Shown here piece by piece: positions 6,609-16,222 of a stretch of DNA of 20,142 nucleotides. Origin of the DNA: Flavobacteriales bacterium. GTDB taxonomy: Bacteria; Bacteroidota; Bacteroidia; Flavobacteriales; TMED113. Location of the stretch: assembly GCA_002696965.1 (NCBI GenBank), contig NZUB01000008.1, positions 1-20,142 on the forward strand. The letters are read 5' to 3'. The notes under the pieces are model-generated. The model saw only the letters and a program-made list of their open reading frames with translations, did no database searches and was not told where the DNA came from. Each line of letters begins with the position of its first letter. Position 1 is the first letter of the stretch. A program made the translations under genes and the position numbers.

Positions 6609-7454
6609 TTATAAATTATAATTATTGATAAAATCAAGTCCTTTTTCTAAACCAACATGATAATCATCTAATAAATCTTTTTGTCCAGTACCTAGTACAG
6701 TCGATTTCAACACATTATCAGGCTGAATTTGTAAAATTTCTGCCCCTATATGATCTTTAACTAAAAAATCTACAGCATTATTATAGTTGTCATATTCTGA
6801 AAAAAATAGCTCACTTTTCTTTGAATTATTTTGCCACCAATATCCTGCAAGTAAGCCTAAATAATTTAAACCATCAAATTTATAACCTAAAGGATGTGGC
6901 CTAATAACAATAACTTTTTTTGATCCAAATTTAATAGCTGATTGTGCAGGTATAGGATCAGACCAAGCACCATCCATTAAATTTACACCATCAATTCTAC
7001 AAATACCTTTAGTGAAAAATGGCAATGAAGATGTGGCTCTTAAACATCTGTAGATTGTTCTTTCACTAGGTTCTAAATAAACAGCCTTACCGTTCTCTGT
7101 ATTTGTTGCTATTATATAAAACTGTTTATTGTTTGTTGATTGTCTAATCTTAGTAAAATCAAGTGGATGAGTTCTAACAGCATATTTAGTTAAATATTTT
7201 AAATTCATATAGCCTTCTTCTGAAAGTGCATGCTTATAACTTAAAAAATCTTCACTAATACAAACGTCATGAGATATTGAAAAATATGCCTTGTATTGAT
7301 TAGCCAGATAATACGACAAAGCCATTGCACCACTTGATACACCAAGATAAATATCAAACGGATTGAAATTATTAATTATAAATGCATCTAAAACTCCTGC
7401 TGAAAAAACAGATTTAAAACCACCACCTTCTATTACTAGTGCTATCTTATTCAT
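6609..7454 (-). CDS. Patatin-like phospholipase (RssA/YjjU-type)
   Basis: This 281-residue patatin-family lipid acyl hydrolase has the oxyanion loop IEGGGFKSVFSAG (8-20), the nucleophile elbow G-V-S40-S-G (38-42) and the catalytic D161-G-A motif, so the Ser-Asp dyad is complete. No signal peptide is seen, so a cytosolic or inner-membrane-peripheral enzyme acting on lysophospholipids is expected. ATG 7454 was chosen because MNKIALVIEGGG is the family's usual N-terminus; the 20-residue in-frame extension to 7514 would overlap the upstream gene. It follows the DUF3089 gene by 46 bp and precedes purT. Confidence 0.9.
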   Translation of the reverse strand: MNKIALVIEGGGFKSVFSAGVLDAFIINNFNPFDIYLGVSSGAMALSYYLANQYKAYFSISHDVCISEDFLSYKHALSEEGYMNLKYLTKYAVRTHPLDFTKIRQSTNNKQFYIIATNTENGKAVYLEPSERTIYRCLRATSSLPFFTKGICRIDGVNLMDGAWSDPIPAQSAIKFGSKKVIVIRPHPLGYKFDGLNYLGLLAGYWWQNNSKKSELFFSEYDNYNNAVDFLVKDHIGAEILQIQPDNVLKSTVLGTGQKDLLDDYHVGLEKGLDFINNYNL

Positions 7455-7500
7455 AATAGCTAAAATACATAAAATATCAAGTAGAATTGAATTGTCACAT

Positions 7501-8526
7501 TTACAAACCTTCAAGTCTATTAATTAGATTATGTCTTATATTGACCCAATATAAATTAAAATCAGCATTATGATATGAATCTCGTTTAAATCTATTAATA
7601 AAAATATTTTTTGGGAATTTTACCCAAAGCAACCCCTTTTCATTACGTGCCGACAAACTTTTTTTAAAGAAAATTTTTTTATTAGGGAATAAAATACCTT
7701 TATGTTTTTTTTTATCACTCCATAAAAAGTTATTACTATATGTTATGGGATTAATAGATGTATAATTATCACCATAATTCCAATCAATAGGATAATATAA
7801 ATCATTAAAAGAACGCCAGTTAAGAAAACAATGTAATTGATTTGGATCTTCACATAAATCAATGAACATTTCATTACTAGTAATATCCATACCAATTAAA
7901 TAGCTCAAAACTAGTCTATCTAACAAGTCCTTATTAGGATATATATATTCATTTATTAACCTTTTTGCATGATTTGTACCCTGACTATGTGATACTATAA
8001 TAAATTTATCAGTTTTAATGTGTTTTAAAAAAGACTTAAACGATAATAAAATATCATTATACGCAACATTAAATGCCTTAATTCCATTTATTGTATCGGT
8101 GTATGAATAAATGTGCATCTCTCTATAATGGGGAACATATAAATAAGATAATCCAGCAAAAATAGATGCTTGATTATCTAAACATAGATCTATAAGTTTA
8201 TTATTAGAGAAGTGAGATGTGTCAGCATTCCAGCTTGTAGATGAAAACAAAGTAGTGGGGTGAATATAAAAAACAGATACATCAAAAATTTCTTCATTGT
8301 TATATTTATAATTTTTCGGCATTATTTTATTAAAATCATGCAAATCAGACCTAAAGGCCCAATTCTTTTCATTATTATAATCCAATTCTAAAATATTTTC
8401 ATTTTTTTTAAAATCCTGAATAGGTGTTATATAATCTGATGAGTAATTAAGATTTTTTTGAAGACCACAAGACAAAAAAAATAGACTGGTAATTAAAAGA
8501 AAGACATTATACATGTATTTTATCAC
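7501..8526 (-). CDS. DUF3089 alpha/beta-hydrolase-fold lipoprotein
   Basis: The protein has about 341 residues. A lipoprotein signal (LFFLSC, Cys20 with the GTG start) leads to a DUF3089 domain. The domain has a DVSVFYIHPTTLF strand (82-94), which is the family hallmark, and a serine nucleophile elbow S-H-S181-Q-G (179-183). It is predicted to be an envelope esterase or lipase of unknown substrate. Start choice is uncertain. The GTG at 8526 overlaps the CotH stop codon as GTGA and gives a positively charged signal n-region (MIKYMYN). The ATG at 8514 gives an uncharged one. The overlap with the CotH gene implies translational coupling, so the two proteins may work together at the cell surface. 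The C-terminal third is rich in Lys and aromatic residues. Confidence 0.85.
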   Translation of the reverse strand: MIKYMYNVFLLITSLFFLSCGLQKNLNYSSDYITPIQDFKKNENILELDYNNEKNWAFRSDLHDFNKIMPKNYKYNNEEIFDVSVFYIHPTTLFSSTSWNADTSHFSNNKLIDLCLDNQASIFAGLSYLYVPHYREMHIYSYTDTINGIKAFNVAYNDILLSFKSFLKHIKTDKFIIVSHSQGTNHAKRLINEYIYPNKDLLDRLVLSYLIGMDITSNEMFIDLCEDPNQLHCFLNWRSFNDLYYPIDWNYGDNYTSINPITYSNNFLWSDKKKHKGILFPNKKIFFKKSLSARNEKGLLWVKFPKNIFINRFKRDSYHNADFNLYWVNIRHNLINRLEGL

Positions 8527-10739
8527 TTTATATATTTTTTATCTATACTACCATCATTATAAATATATAACCATACTACTTTTTTAGAATCTGTATTAAC
8601 ATCTCTACCTAGAATATCTGTGATTTTAATAAGTTGCCTATCATCCTTATACTCTAATTGAGAAGATAATAAATCATTATTATTAGAAAAAGTTGGAGAT
8701 TGAATAACAAAAGGACCTGTGCCATTTGGAACTCTCGCATAACCCATATCTGTTTGTTGTTCTCCAAAAGTCAAACCATCTACTAAATTAAAATTAGAAT
8801 CTGATAGATACACTGCTTCTCCAGAGGCAGAAAGCTTAAACGTTGCATGATTATCGCCTTGATCTTCCTCATCATCATCAGCCCAAACAATAAAATATTC
8901 ATTTGGACCTAAAGTAACAGAAGGGAAATTATATTTATCTAAAATATTAACATCATCAGACAAATAGTAGTCGCCTAAATTGATATCGGAAGACCCTATA
9001 TTATATATTTCAATCCAGTCATTAAATTCTCCGTATTCATCCGCTTGAGTCTGGTCATTCGAAGCCATAATCTCATTAATAACTAAGGCACTCTCTACAA
9101 ATTCAGGTGTTACAGTATAATAATAAAACTCATACTCTGCTTTTTCAGGAGAAAGAGATATAGCATCTTCATTATGTGCGCGAATATAGTACTGAACATA
9201 TGTGCCACTATCTGAAAAAGGAACCACACAAGAATACACATCATCACCCGCTAATAAATCTCCATTAATACCGCTATCATTCATCTCATAGGATTTAAAA
9301 TTGAAATGATCTGTTTGAGTAGTAATCATCAATTCAACTTGATTAACATTAGTAATTTTTGATGAAATAATTACCTCATCTCCATTTTGAGGATTTTCAA
9401 TATTTTGTGAAACATATTCAATATCAGGATTAGACTCATTCATTAATGGATGATCATTAAGAAAATTCTTTCTTTCTTCAAGTGTATTTAATATACCTGA
9501 AAGAGCATTCCAATTTCCCTCTCCTTGATCCCAAAACCAATAATTTTCATTAACATTACTTTGAAAGCCATCTAGAAATATGGGGTTTGGATCATCTTGA
9601 GCTGAATTATAAGCAATATTACCAAGCTCTTCTACTGCATCTTCAAAATAAGTTGTATTTATGAAGTCATTCATTATGGTTCTTATATGAGCATCATAAA
9701 TTTTCCTATAACTATCAACTTGTAACAAACCATACAGTAAAGGTCTATCTTCAATATATGGATCATATCCAAAATAAGGACTAGCCTCATATAAATTTTC
9801 CACATCACCCCACCAAAATGTAAGAGCACCTATAAAAGACTCACTTACATCCCAAGGAATAATTTGAAATTGACCATTTTCAGTTTGATATAGATAATAG
9901 TTTCTAACATTTACTAAACTATATGTGTCTGCATTAAGAATACAGCTATTCACTGCTAAATACCAAAGAGCTCTATCTACATTTAAATAATTCTCGATAC
10001 TATCAATATTATTATTAAGTGTATAAATCATATCCATTAAATCCTTAAAACCTGATTCACTTTTCAATTCATAACTCTCTACATATAAAGTACTATCCAT
10101 TCCTCTATAATCTAAATTAGGAGTTAAAGAGCCTCCTGAAACACCAAATAAATCCTGATTTTCACATTTAAAAAATACTCCATCACTTTCTCCAAAATGT
10201 TTATCTAAAAAATTAGAATTAATTGCTTCTGTATTTACATATAAGCCAAGAAGTTCATTATTAACATATAAATTCATAAAATTAGCTTGGGGAGAAGGCA
10301 AATAGTTTCTGTAGATGGAATAGCCTAAAATTTCTTTTCTACAAGTAGGATCAAATAATGTGTTAGCTAATTTTATCTTACTGTAACCCATTAAATCCTG
10401 ATTAGAATCATAATCATTAAAATCTATATTATAAGGCTTCTTTGGGTTACCTAATGTATAAGGAATATAAAATGTAGAATTTCCTTTATATCGTACAGCT
10501 ACACTATCAAAATACACACCATCTATATCGCAAGATGCTGGTAAAGTTAATTTAGTATTTTCTAACCATGACTGAATTAAAAATTCATCATAATTAGAAT
10601 CATAAAAGTTAATATTCGCATCTCTCAACTCACCCCAATCATATAATTCACCAACTCCATCATAAATAGATTGTGAATTAAATAATTCTTGAGAAAATGA
10701 TAAAAAAGGAATTAATAATAGGATTAATAATTTTTTCAT
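8523..10739 (-). CDS. CotH-kinase domain, lamin-tail domain surface protein with T9SS sorting tail
   Basis: This 738-residue protein starts with a signal peptide (MKKLLILLLIPFLSFS). A CotH-like protein-kinase domain follows (about residues 30-440), with RYKGNST (84-90), KLANTLFDPTCRKEI (123-137), a YYLYQTENGQFQ strand and the IPWDVSESF active-site motif (around 294-302). A beta-rich linker region comes next, then a lamin-tail (LTD) Ig-fold domain from about 555 to 680 (VINEIMASND, NDWIEIYN, EYFIVWADDD). The C-terminus (LIKITDILGRDV... LYIYNDGSIDKKYIK) is a type A T9SS sorting signal, so the protein should be exported and anchored outside the cell. Homologous CotH kinases phosphorylate spore-coat proteins; the target here is unknown. 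ATG 10739 was preferred over an upstream TTG at 10748. Confidence 0.9.
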   Translation of the reverse strand: MKKLLILLLIPFLSFSQELFNSQSIYDGVGELYDWGELRDANINFYDSNYDEFLIQSWLENTKLTLPASCDIDGVYFDSVAVRYKGNSTFYIPYTLGNPKKPYNIDFNDYDSNQDLMGYSKIKLANTLFDPTCRKEILGYSIYRNYLPSPQANFMNLYVNNELLGLYVNTEAINSNFLDKHFGESDGVFFKCENQDLFGVSGGSLTPNLDYRGMDSTLYVESYELKSESGFKDLMDMIYTLNNNIDSIENYLNVDRALWYLAVNSCILNADTYSLVNVRNYYLYQTENGQFQIIPWDVSESFIGALTFWWGDVENLYEASPYFGYDPYIEDRPLLYGLLQVDSYRKIYDAHIRTIMNDFINTTYFEDAVEELGNIAYNSAQDDPNPIFLDGFQSNVNENYWFWDQGEGNWNALSGILNTLEERKNFLNDHPLMNESNPDIEYVSQNIENPQNGDEVIISSKITNVNQVELMITTQTDHFNFKSYEMNDSGINGDLLAGDDVYSCVVPFSDSGTYVQYYIRAHNEDAISLSPEKAEYEFYYYTVTPEFVESALVINEIMASNDQTQADEYGEFNDWIEIYNIGSSDINLGDYYLSDDVNILDKYNFPSVTLGPNEYFIVWADDDEEDQGDNHATFKLSASGEAVYLSDSNFNLVDGLTFGEQQTDMGYARVPNGTGPFVIQSPTFSNNNDLLSSQLEYKDDRQLIKITDILGRDVNTDSKKVVWLYIYNDGSIDKKYIK

Positions 10740-10796
10740 ACAATGCAATTTAATTAAAAAAAACTATCTTTATCAATCACCATAATTAAAAAAAAA

Positions 10797-12956
10797 ATGA
10801 AAAAAATATTTTTTATCACGGGATTTATACTATGTTTTTCATGTCAAAACACGACTAACAATTACAACCTAAGAACTGATATTAACCCCTTCTTCCAAGA
10901 ATGGAATACGCCTTATGGAGTGCCTCCTTTTAATTTTATTAAGGATGAGCATTATATGCCAGCCTTTGAAAAAGGAATGAAAAATAATCTTAAAGAAATT
11001 GATGATATTGTAGAAAATCCAGAAGCACCAACTTTTTCAAATACGATTGAAGCATTAGAGAGATCTGGAAAATTGCTTTCAAAAGTACAACGTACTTTTT
11101 TTAATTTAGTGGGATCTAACACTAATCCGCAATTACAAGAATTACAGCGTGAATTAAGTCCATTACTATCTGCTCATTATGATAAAATTGGATTAAATAA
11201 AGAGCTATTTATTAGAATAGAAAAATTATGGGAGGGTAGAGAAAAAATAGAACTAACAAACGAACAACTCAAACTATTAGAAGATACTCGTAAGCAATTT
11301 GTTCGTAGCGGCTCACTTTTAAACGATACAGAAAAGGAAAAAATTACTGCAATTAATGCTAAAATATCTGCTCTCACCACCACCTTTGGCCAGAATCTTT
11401 TAGCAGAAACCAATGGTTTTGAACTTATATTAACTAAAAATGATTTAGAAGGATTATCCGAGGACATTATTGTCGCAGCAGCAGAAGCTGCAAATCAAAA
11501 AATGAATCAAGCGGAAACAGATGAGGAAAAAGAAAAATATAAGGATAAATATGTGTTTACACCACACCGAACCAGCATGTATCCTTTTTTAACAGAATCA
11601 ACTCGTCGCGATTTAAGAGAAAAGTTATACAAATCTTACATATTACGTGGAGATAATAATAACGAAAATGACAATAAAAATATTGCAGCTCAAATTGCAA
11701 AATTACGTGCAGAGAAAGCCAATTTAATGGGTTATAAAACTCACGCCCACTTTGTACTTGAAGAACGAATGTTAAAGACCCCTGAAGAGGTATATGATTT
11801 ATTAATACAACTATGGAAGCCCGCATTAAACAGAGCTAAATTAGAAGTTGAAGATATGCAAGCAGTTGTTGATTCCGAAGGCCATGATTTTAAGATAGAA
11901 GCTTGGGATTGGTGGCAATATTCAGAAAAAGTTCGTAAAGCAAAATATGATTTAGATGAGGCTGCCATAAAACCATATTTATCACTAGACAATGCACTTA
12001 AAGGAGTATTTAATACCACTAATAAATTATGGGGCATCACTTTTACTGAAATTTTTGATATTGATTTATATCATCCAGATGCACGTATTTGGGAAGTTAA
12101 TGATAAAGATGGAAGTCATCTAGGTATATTTATTGGTGATTTCTTCACTAGATCTAATAAGCGAGGAGGAGCATGGATGAGTAGTTTTAAAGGACAATCT
12201 AATTTAGACGGCAGAGAGAGACCAATCGTGGTAAACGTATGTAATTTTCCTGCACCAGTTGGTGATAATCCATCACTATTAAGTTTTGATAATCTAATTA
12301 CATTATTTCATGAATTTGGTCACGCTATGCATGGTATTTTAACTAATGTAACCTATGGTAGTATGGCAGGAACATCTGGCCCAAGAGATTTTACAGAGTT
12401 CCCTGCTCAAATACTTGAACACTGGGCTAGCGAACCTGAAGTACTAAAAACATATGCCATTCATTATCAAACTGGAGAAGCTATACCTGATGATTTAATT
12501 AGAAAAATATTAAAAGCTTCTAAGTTCAATCAAGGCTTTATAAACACTGAATACCTTGCTGCATCTCTACTAGACATGGATTGGCACACTATATCTGCTG
12601 AGGAGAATCTAAAAGATGCTAATGAATTTGAAGAAAATTCTCTTAAAAAATATGGACTAATTAAAGAAATAGCTCCAAGATATCGAAGTACTTATTTTGC
12701 ACATATTTTTTCTGGTGGCTACTCGTCTGGATACTATAGCTATGTACACTCAGCAGTTCTTGACTCCGATGGTTTTGATGCTTTTAAAGAAACCGGAGAC
12801 GTTTTTGACCCTGAACTTGCTAAAAGACTAAGAGAACATGTTTATGCAAAGGGTTCCACTGAAGAAGCAATGGATTTATATGTTAAATTTCGTGGCAGAA
12901 AACCTATGATTGAACCTCTGTTAAAAGTCCGAGGATTAAACGAAATAAACAAGTAA
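10797..12956 (+). CDS. dcp: M3-family peptidyl-dipeptidase lipoprotein (Dcp-like)
   Basis: This 719-residue zinc metallopeptidase of family M3 starts with a lipoprotein signal (ILCFSC, Cys16), which is usual in Bacteroidota. The catalytic zinc motif is H505-E506-F507-G508-H509, and the downstream segment DFTEFPAQ (531-538) followed by ILEHW supplies the third-ligand Glu region. The C-terminal substrate-binding part includes YAKGSTEEAMDLYVKFRGRKP. The enzyme removes dipeptides from peptide C-termini, probably in the periplasm or at the outer membrane. Length and motif spacing are normal. An A-run directly precedes the ATG instead of a Shine-Dalgarno site. The gene is divergent from the CotH gene (57 bp apart), and the HupE-like gene follows after 38 bp. 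Confidence 0.93.
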   Translation: MKKIFFITGFILCFSCQNTTNNYNLRTDINPFFQEWNTPYGVPPFNFIKDEHYMPAFEKGMKNNLKEIDDIVENPEAPTFSNTIEALERSGKLLSKVQRTFFNLVGSNTNPQLQELQRELSPLLSAHYDKIGLNKELFIRIEKLWEGREKIELTNEQLKLLEDTRKQFVRSGSLLNDTEKEKITAINAKISALTTTFGQNLLAETNGFELILTKNDLEGLSEDIIVAAAEAANQKMNQAETDEEKEKYKDKYVFTPHRTSMYPFLTESTRRDLREKLYKSYILRGDNNNENDNKNIAAQIAKLRAEKANLMGYKTHAHFVLEERMLKTPEEVYDLLIQLWKPALNRAKLEVEDMQAVVDSEGHDFKIEAWDWWQYSEKVRKAKYDLDEAAIKPYLSLDNALKGVFNTTNKLWGITFTEIFDIDLYHPDARIWEVNDKDGSHLGIFIGDFFTRSNKRGGAWMSSFKGQSNLDGRERPIVVNVCNFPAPVGDNPSLLSFDNLITLFHEFGHAMHGILTNVTYGSMAGTSGPRDFTEFPAQILEHWASEPEVLKTYAIHYQTGEAIPDDLIRKILKASKFNQGFINTEYLAASLLDMDWHTISAEENLKDANEFEENSLKKYGLIKEIAPRYRSTYFAHIFSGGYSSGYYSYVHSAVLDSDGFDAFKETGDVFDPELAKRLREHVYAKGSTEEAMDLYVKFRGRKPMIEPLLKVRGLNEINK

Positions 12957-12994
12957 ATATAATGAGATTATTTTTTTAAAAACTCTAAATATTT

Positions 12995-13747
12995 ATGAGA
13001 TTTTTTAAGATAATTATCTTTAATATATTACTGTTTTTTAGTTTAAATGCTTTGTCTCATAATCCAGAAGACTTTATTATAGCAGAAATCGAAGAAGGTC
13101 AACTAAATTTCGAAAATGAACAAATAGCAGAAGAATACAATGCAGCATTAAAAAGACTAAGGATACGTCGATTAGCAGCAATGTCTTTCGAAAAAAAGTT
13201 TTTAATATTTACTAAATCTGGATTTGACCACATTATCCCTAAAGGACTGGATCATATTCTATTTATATTAGGACTTTTTTTCTCATGCTTACATTTTCGT
13301 CCACTACTGATACAAGTAACAGCGTTTACCTTTGCACATAGTATAACATTAATACTTGCTGGACTAGGTTGGATTCAGTTCCAAGGAGCTATAGTTGAAG
13401 CTCTAATTGCTTTGTCTATAGTTTGGATTGCTATAGAAAATTGTGTGTTTAAAAAACCAAGTCAATGGAGATTTTTAGTTGTATTTGGTTTTGGATTACT
13501 GCATGGAATGGGTTTTGCAGCAGTATTAAGCCACTATGGATTACCTAAGGATAATTTTGTTTCATTATTATTAGCCTTCAATATTGGAGTAGAAATCGGT
13601 CAATTAGCCATTTTAACTATTGCTTTTGTTTTGACAAAACTACTTTGGAACAAAAATGGTAAAATTGATAAAATTAGAATTCCTGCATCAATAATAATAG
13701 GTTTAATTGGTATGTTTTGGTTTGCCGAAAGATTATTAAGCATGTAG
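12995..13747 (+). CDS. HupE/UreJ-type integral membrane protein
   Basis: The 250-residue protein has a signal or first helix (1-21), a charged extracytoplasmic stretch (22-70), then about six membrane helices. It matches the HupE/UreJ_2 pattern: a DHIIPKGLDHILFILGLFF segment with H79 and H87, FAHSITL (H115), LLHGMGFA (H170) and NIGVEIGQL (E200). Buried His and Glu residues in this family are thought to handle nickel or related metals, although the Bacteroidota members have no proven substrate. No hydrogenase or urease gene is nearby, so a nickel role is not supported by context. It lies 38 bp after dcp and probably shares its transcript. Confidence 0.82.
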   Translation: MRFFKIIIFNILLFFSLNALSHNPEDFIIAEIEEGQLNFENEQIAEEYNAALKRLRIRRLAAMSFEKKFLIFTKSGFDHIIPKGLDHILFILGLFFSCLHFRPLLIQVTAFTFAHSITLILAGLGWIQFQGAIVEALIALSIVWIAIENCVFKKPSQWRFLVVFGFGLLHGMGFAAVLSHYGLPKDNFVSLLLAFNIGVEIGQLAILTIAFVLTKLLWNKNGKIDKIRIPASIIIGLIGMFWFAERLLSM

Positions 13748-13806
13748 TTAATCTATCTAAAAATTATAACATCTTTTAAAAAAACATGATTTATTTATCA
13801 CAATAT

Positions 13807-16155
13807 CTACATGACATCCCACTCTGAAGCAGTAGACTTTAATAAATTATAATAGATATAATCTTTATCTGCAAATTTCCAGATATTAGCTGCATAATTT
13901 AAATGATAAATAGCTTGTTCCTCTTTATCCCAATCATGCAACAATAAAGCCATGTAATAATGAGCCTTAGGATTGTGAGGCGTACGTTGCAAAGCATAAT
14001 CTAAATAGTCCTTAGACTTAACAAAATTTTCTTGAAAATGACAATATCGAGCTAAAGTGATAAAATAGTCTACTGTTCTTTCCACATTATTATTAGACTC
14101 AAGTATTGAAATAGCTTGCTCATAATTATTTTCAAAAAATGCTATTCTTGCTTTTAATAGCGGCTCTAGCTCTCCTAAAGAATATTGTGTGTAATTTGGT
14201 TTATAATAATTCTCAATATAATTGATATAACTTTTAATATATTTGACATAGCTAGCATCTAATGATTCATGAAGAAAGATTTGTCCAATATGTGTTTTTA
14301 CATTATCTGAAAAAGCACTAAAATTATCAGTACCTAAATAATTAGGTTTAAAAAGTGAATCTATATTAAAATTAAACTCTATTTCAAATTGAGAAATATT
14401 CTCAAAAACAGTATTAATTTCACCTAAGTCTAATAGCATACCCCATCGATGCTTAATTTCATCTAATTTAGATTTTTGATATGTATGATTTACGCAACAT
14501 GAAACTACACTATCTTTTAGAACTATGGCTTGATTCAACTGTCCTTTTAAGCGGTAATAATCTATTAGTAGATTAAAAGTAGCAATTGAGTCTTTATTAG
14601 ATTTGCAAAAAGACAGTAAATTATAATAATCACTTTTTATATCAACCCCAAAAACAGAATTAAGTTTAACTAGACTTTGTTGTACACGAAAGTTTAAAGG
14701 ACTCATGAATTCTGCTTGCTCATAATATACTTTTGCACTATCTAGCTCACCCATCGATTGAAAAACATTGCCCAAATGAATATATCCATTTACATCAGAA
14801 TATTCAGTAGCATCCAGATATTTTTTACCATAAAAAATAGATTCATTATAATCACCATTTTTTTTATATAAATCACTAATAGAGTAAAAAGAACCATAAG
14901 TTAATGAGTCGATTTCAAGAATTTTATAATGATGATCAATAGCATCATCAAAATTTTCTCCATCCAAATAATACCTTGCAATTTTTTTATGTCCATCAAT
15001 AGTGTTTGGATATTGTGTAACCCAATTTTTCAATACAGTAAATACCTTGTTTGGTTCTTTATTAAATGTATAGTAAATATATTTTATCTCATATCTCTTG
15101 TGTGGCGGTAAACGTTCTATATTATCAATAGTATTTTTCACTGAAACATGTAATGAATCCATTTTATTTGTATAAGAATAAAGTGGACCGCTATTAAAAT
15201 ATGCCCAAGTAAAATAGGGGTCTTCTTGTACAGCCTTATTAAGTAAATCAAGGGCTGTTTGATAATTATTATCCTCCCTAGCTAATAAAGCCTTGATGTA
15301 ATATTCAAAAGCAATTATAGACTCTGTTAATTGAGATGAAACTGGCAAGTCAATCGTTTCATTAACATATTTTTCACTTAAAGCCAAACATGACTTTAAT
15401 TCTAAAGAAATATGATCAATTAAATTAAAAAAATTATGATTTTTAATTGTATTATTACAAATAACGGTACCTTTTTGTGTATCATAAAGATTCCATGAAA
15501 TCAATATAGAATCTTGATTAAAAGAATAACTACCTGACATAAAATATGGTATAGATTTTTCCTTAGCAATCTTCATTTTTTTAGAAAGAGGAATCACATC
15601 ATCATATTGAAAACCTAGATTTGTGACAAAGTCGTTTGCAGATATTAAATTAACATATTGATCTTGCATTAAATCAACATCACAAGCTTCTAAAAAACCT
15701 TTTTGTAACCAATTCTTTGTGGTGTCTTGAGAATCATTATCAAAAACAAATATTAAAACATTTTTAATGTATTGTTCATTAACAATTTTAACTATGGATG
15801 TCTTACCAAACTCATCCTCAATTGTGATCATATTTTTATCACCAGTATTAAGATTAGAGCTCAAATAAAATCCTAAAAACACACAAGTAAATAAAACGTT
15901 AATTGAAATAAGTATTTTTGAAAAAAAAGGAATTGAAGATAACGAAATCTCATCTGTTTCATAATATTTATAAATAACAATACTAGGCAACAAAACAATC
16001 CAAATAATTACAGACAAACTTTCAATTAAGTGTATATCATCAGGGGATAATGGAAATGGTTTCCCGAGCTGTGGTATGACAAAAATTAAAGCAGAACCAG
16101 TAACAATATAACCTATTAAAAATTTTCCAATTATCTTAATTTTATCCCAATTCAT
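13807..16155 (-). CDS. Membrane-anchored protein with TolB-N/FlgO-like domain and TPR repeats
   Basis: The protein has 782 residues. Three hydrophobic helices occupy about 8-29, 44-65 and 78-99. Residues about 125-265 resemble the alpha/beta domain found in TolB-N/FlgO-like modules of cyclase and CadC-type regulators (VLIFVFDNDSQD, FLEACDVDLM, ISANDF, IPYFMSGSYS, ISWNLYDTQKG). From about 275 to the C-terminus are many tetratricopeptide repeats, such as EYYIKALLAREDNNYQTALD and later AHYYMALLLHDWDKEEQAIYHL. The usual N-terminal DNA-binding or cyclase domain of this architecture is absent, so it looks like a sensor or scaffold without an output enzyme. No partner is obvious in the window. An inverted repeat lies 17 bp upstream. 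Confidence 0.7.
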   Translation of the reverse strand: MNWDKIKIIGKFLIGYIVTGSALIFVIPQLGKPFPLSPDDIHLIESLSVIIWIVLLPSIVIYKYYETDEISLSSIPFFSKILISINVLFTCVFLGFYLSSNLNTGDKNMITIEDEFGKTSIVKIVNEQYIKNVLIFVFDNDSQDTTKNWLQKGFLEACDVDLMQDQYVNLISANDFVTNLGFQYDDVIPLSKKMKIAKEKSIPYFMSGSYSFNQDSILISWNLYDTQKGTVICNNTIKNHNFFNLIDHISLELKSCLALSEKYVNETIDLPVSSQLTESIIAFEYYIKALLAREDNNYQTALDLLNKAVQEDPYFTWAYFNSGPLYSYTNKMDSLHVSVKNTIDNIERLPPHKRYEIKYIYYTFNKEPNKVFTVLKNWVTQYPNTIDGHKKIARYYLDGENFDDAIDHHYKILEIDSLTYGSFYSISDLYKKNGDYNESIFYGKKYLDATEYSDVNGYIHLGNVFQSMGELDSAKVYYEQAEFMSPLNFRVQQSLVKLNSVFGVDIKSDYYNLLSFCKSNKDSIATFNLLIDYYRLKGQLNQAIVLKDSVVSCCVNHTYQKSKLDEIKHRWGMLLDLGEINTVFENISQFEIEFNFNIDSLFKPNYLGTDNFSAFSDNVKTHIGQIFLHESLDASYVKYIKSYINYIENYYKPNYTQYSLGELEPLLKARIAFFENNYEQAISILESNNNVERTVDYFITLARYCHFQENFVKSKDYLDYALQRTPHNPKAHYYMALLLHDWDKEEQAIYHLNYAANIWKFADKDYIYYNLLKSTASEWDVM

Positions 16156-16171
16156 ATTTCAAAATTTGTAA

Positions 16172-16222
16172 AATTTCACAAAAAAAATTTACATAACGTG
16201 TGAAATTATTGATCAAATCAAT
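16172..16222. promoter_or_regulatory. Inverted repeats in the 262-bp divergent spacer before the TPR gene
   Basis: AATTTCACA (16172-16180) and TGTGAAATT (16199-16207) are perfect 9-bp reverse complements with an 18-bp spacer, starting 17 bp upstream of the TPR gene's ATG. A second, overlapping hairpin follows: TATTGAT (16207-16213) with ATCAATA (16217-16223) around CAA. The remainder of the spacer to 16417 is plain AT-rich DNA with no ORF or RNA gene that I can see, and no clear promoter for the channel gene. Confidence 0.35.

Noticed and set aside
7455..7514. N-terminal extension of the patatin-like protein
   Set aside because: It overlaps the end of the DUF3089 gene, and MNKIALVIEGGG is already the standard N-terminus.
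6609..8526. Patatin plus neighbouring hydrolase as a CBASS- or defence-type effector system
   Set aside because: There is no cyclase, sensor or other defence component; the neighbours are an exported lipoprotein and purT, which fits ordinary lipid metabolism better.
11177..12040. Three antisense ORFs within dcp (11177-11467, 11557-11826, 11741-12040)
   Set aside because: They mutually overlap and lie opposite a conserved M3 peptidase; their compositions look like reverse-strand noise.
12995..13747. Hydrogenase or urease cluster suggested by the HupE/UreJ match
   Set aside because: No hydrogenase, urease or nickel-maturation gene lies in the window.
14929..15111. Plus-strand ORF of 60 residues inside the TPR gene
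   Set aside because: It is opposite TPR coding sequence, with no domain or promoter.
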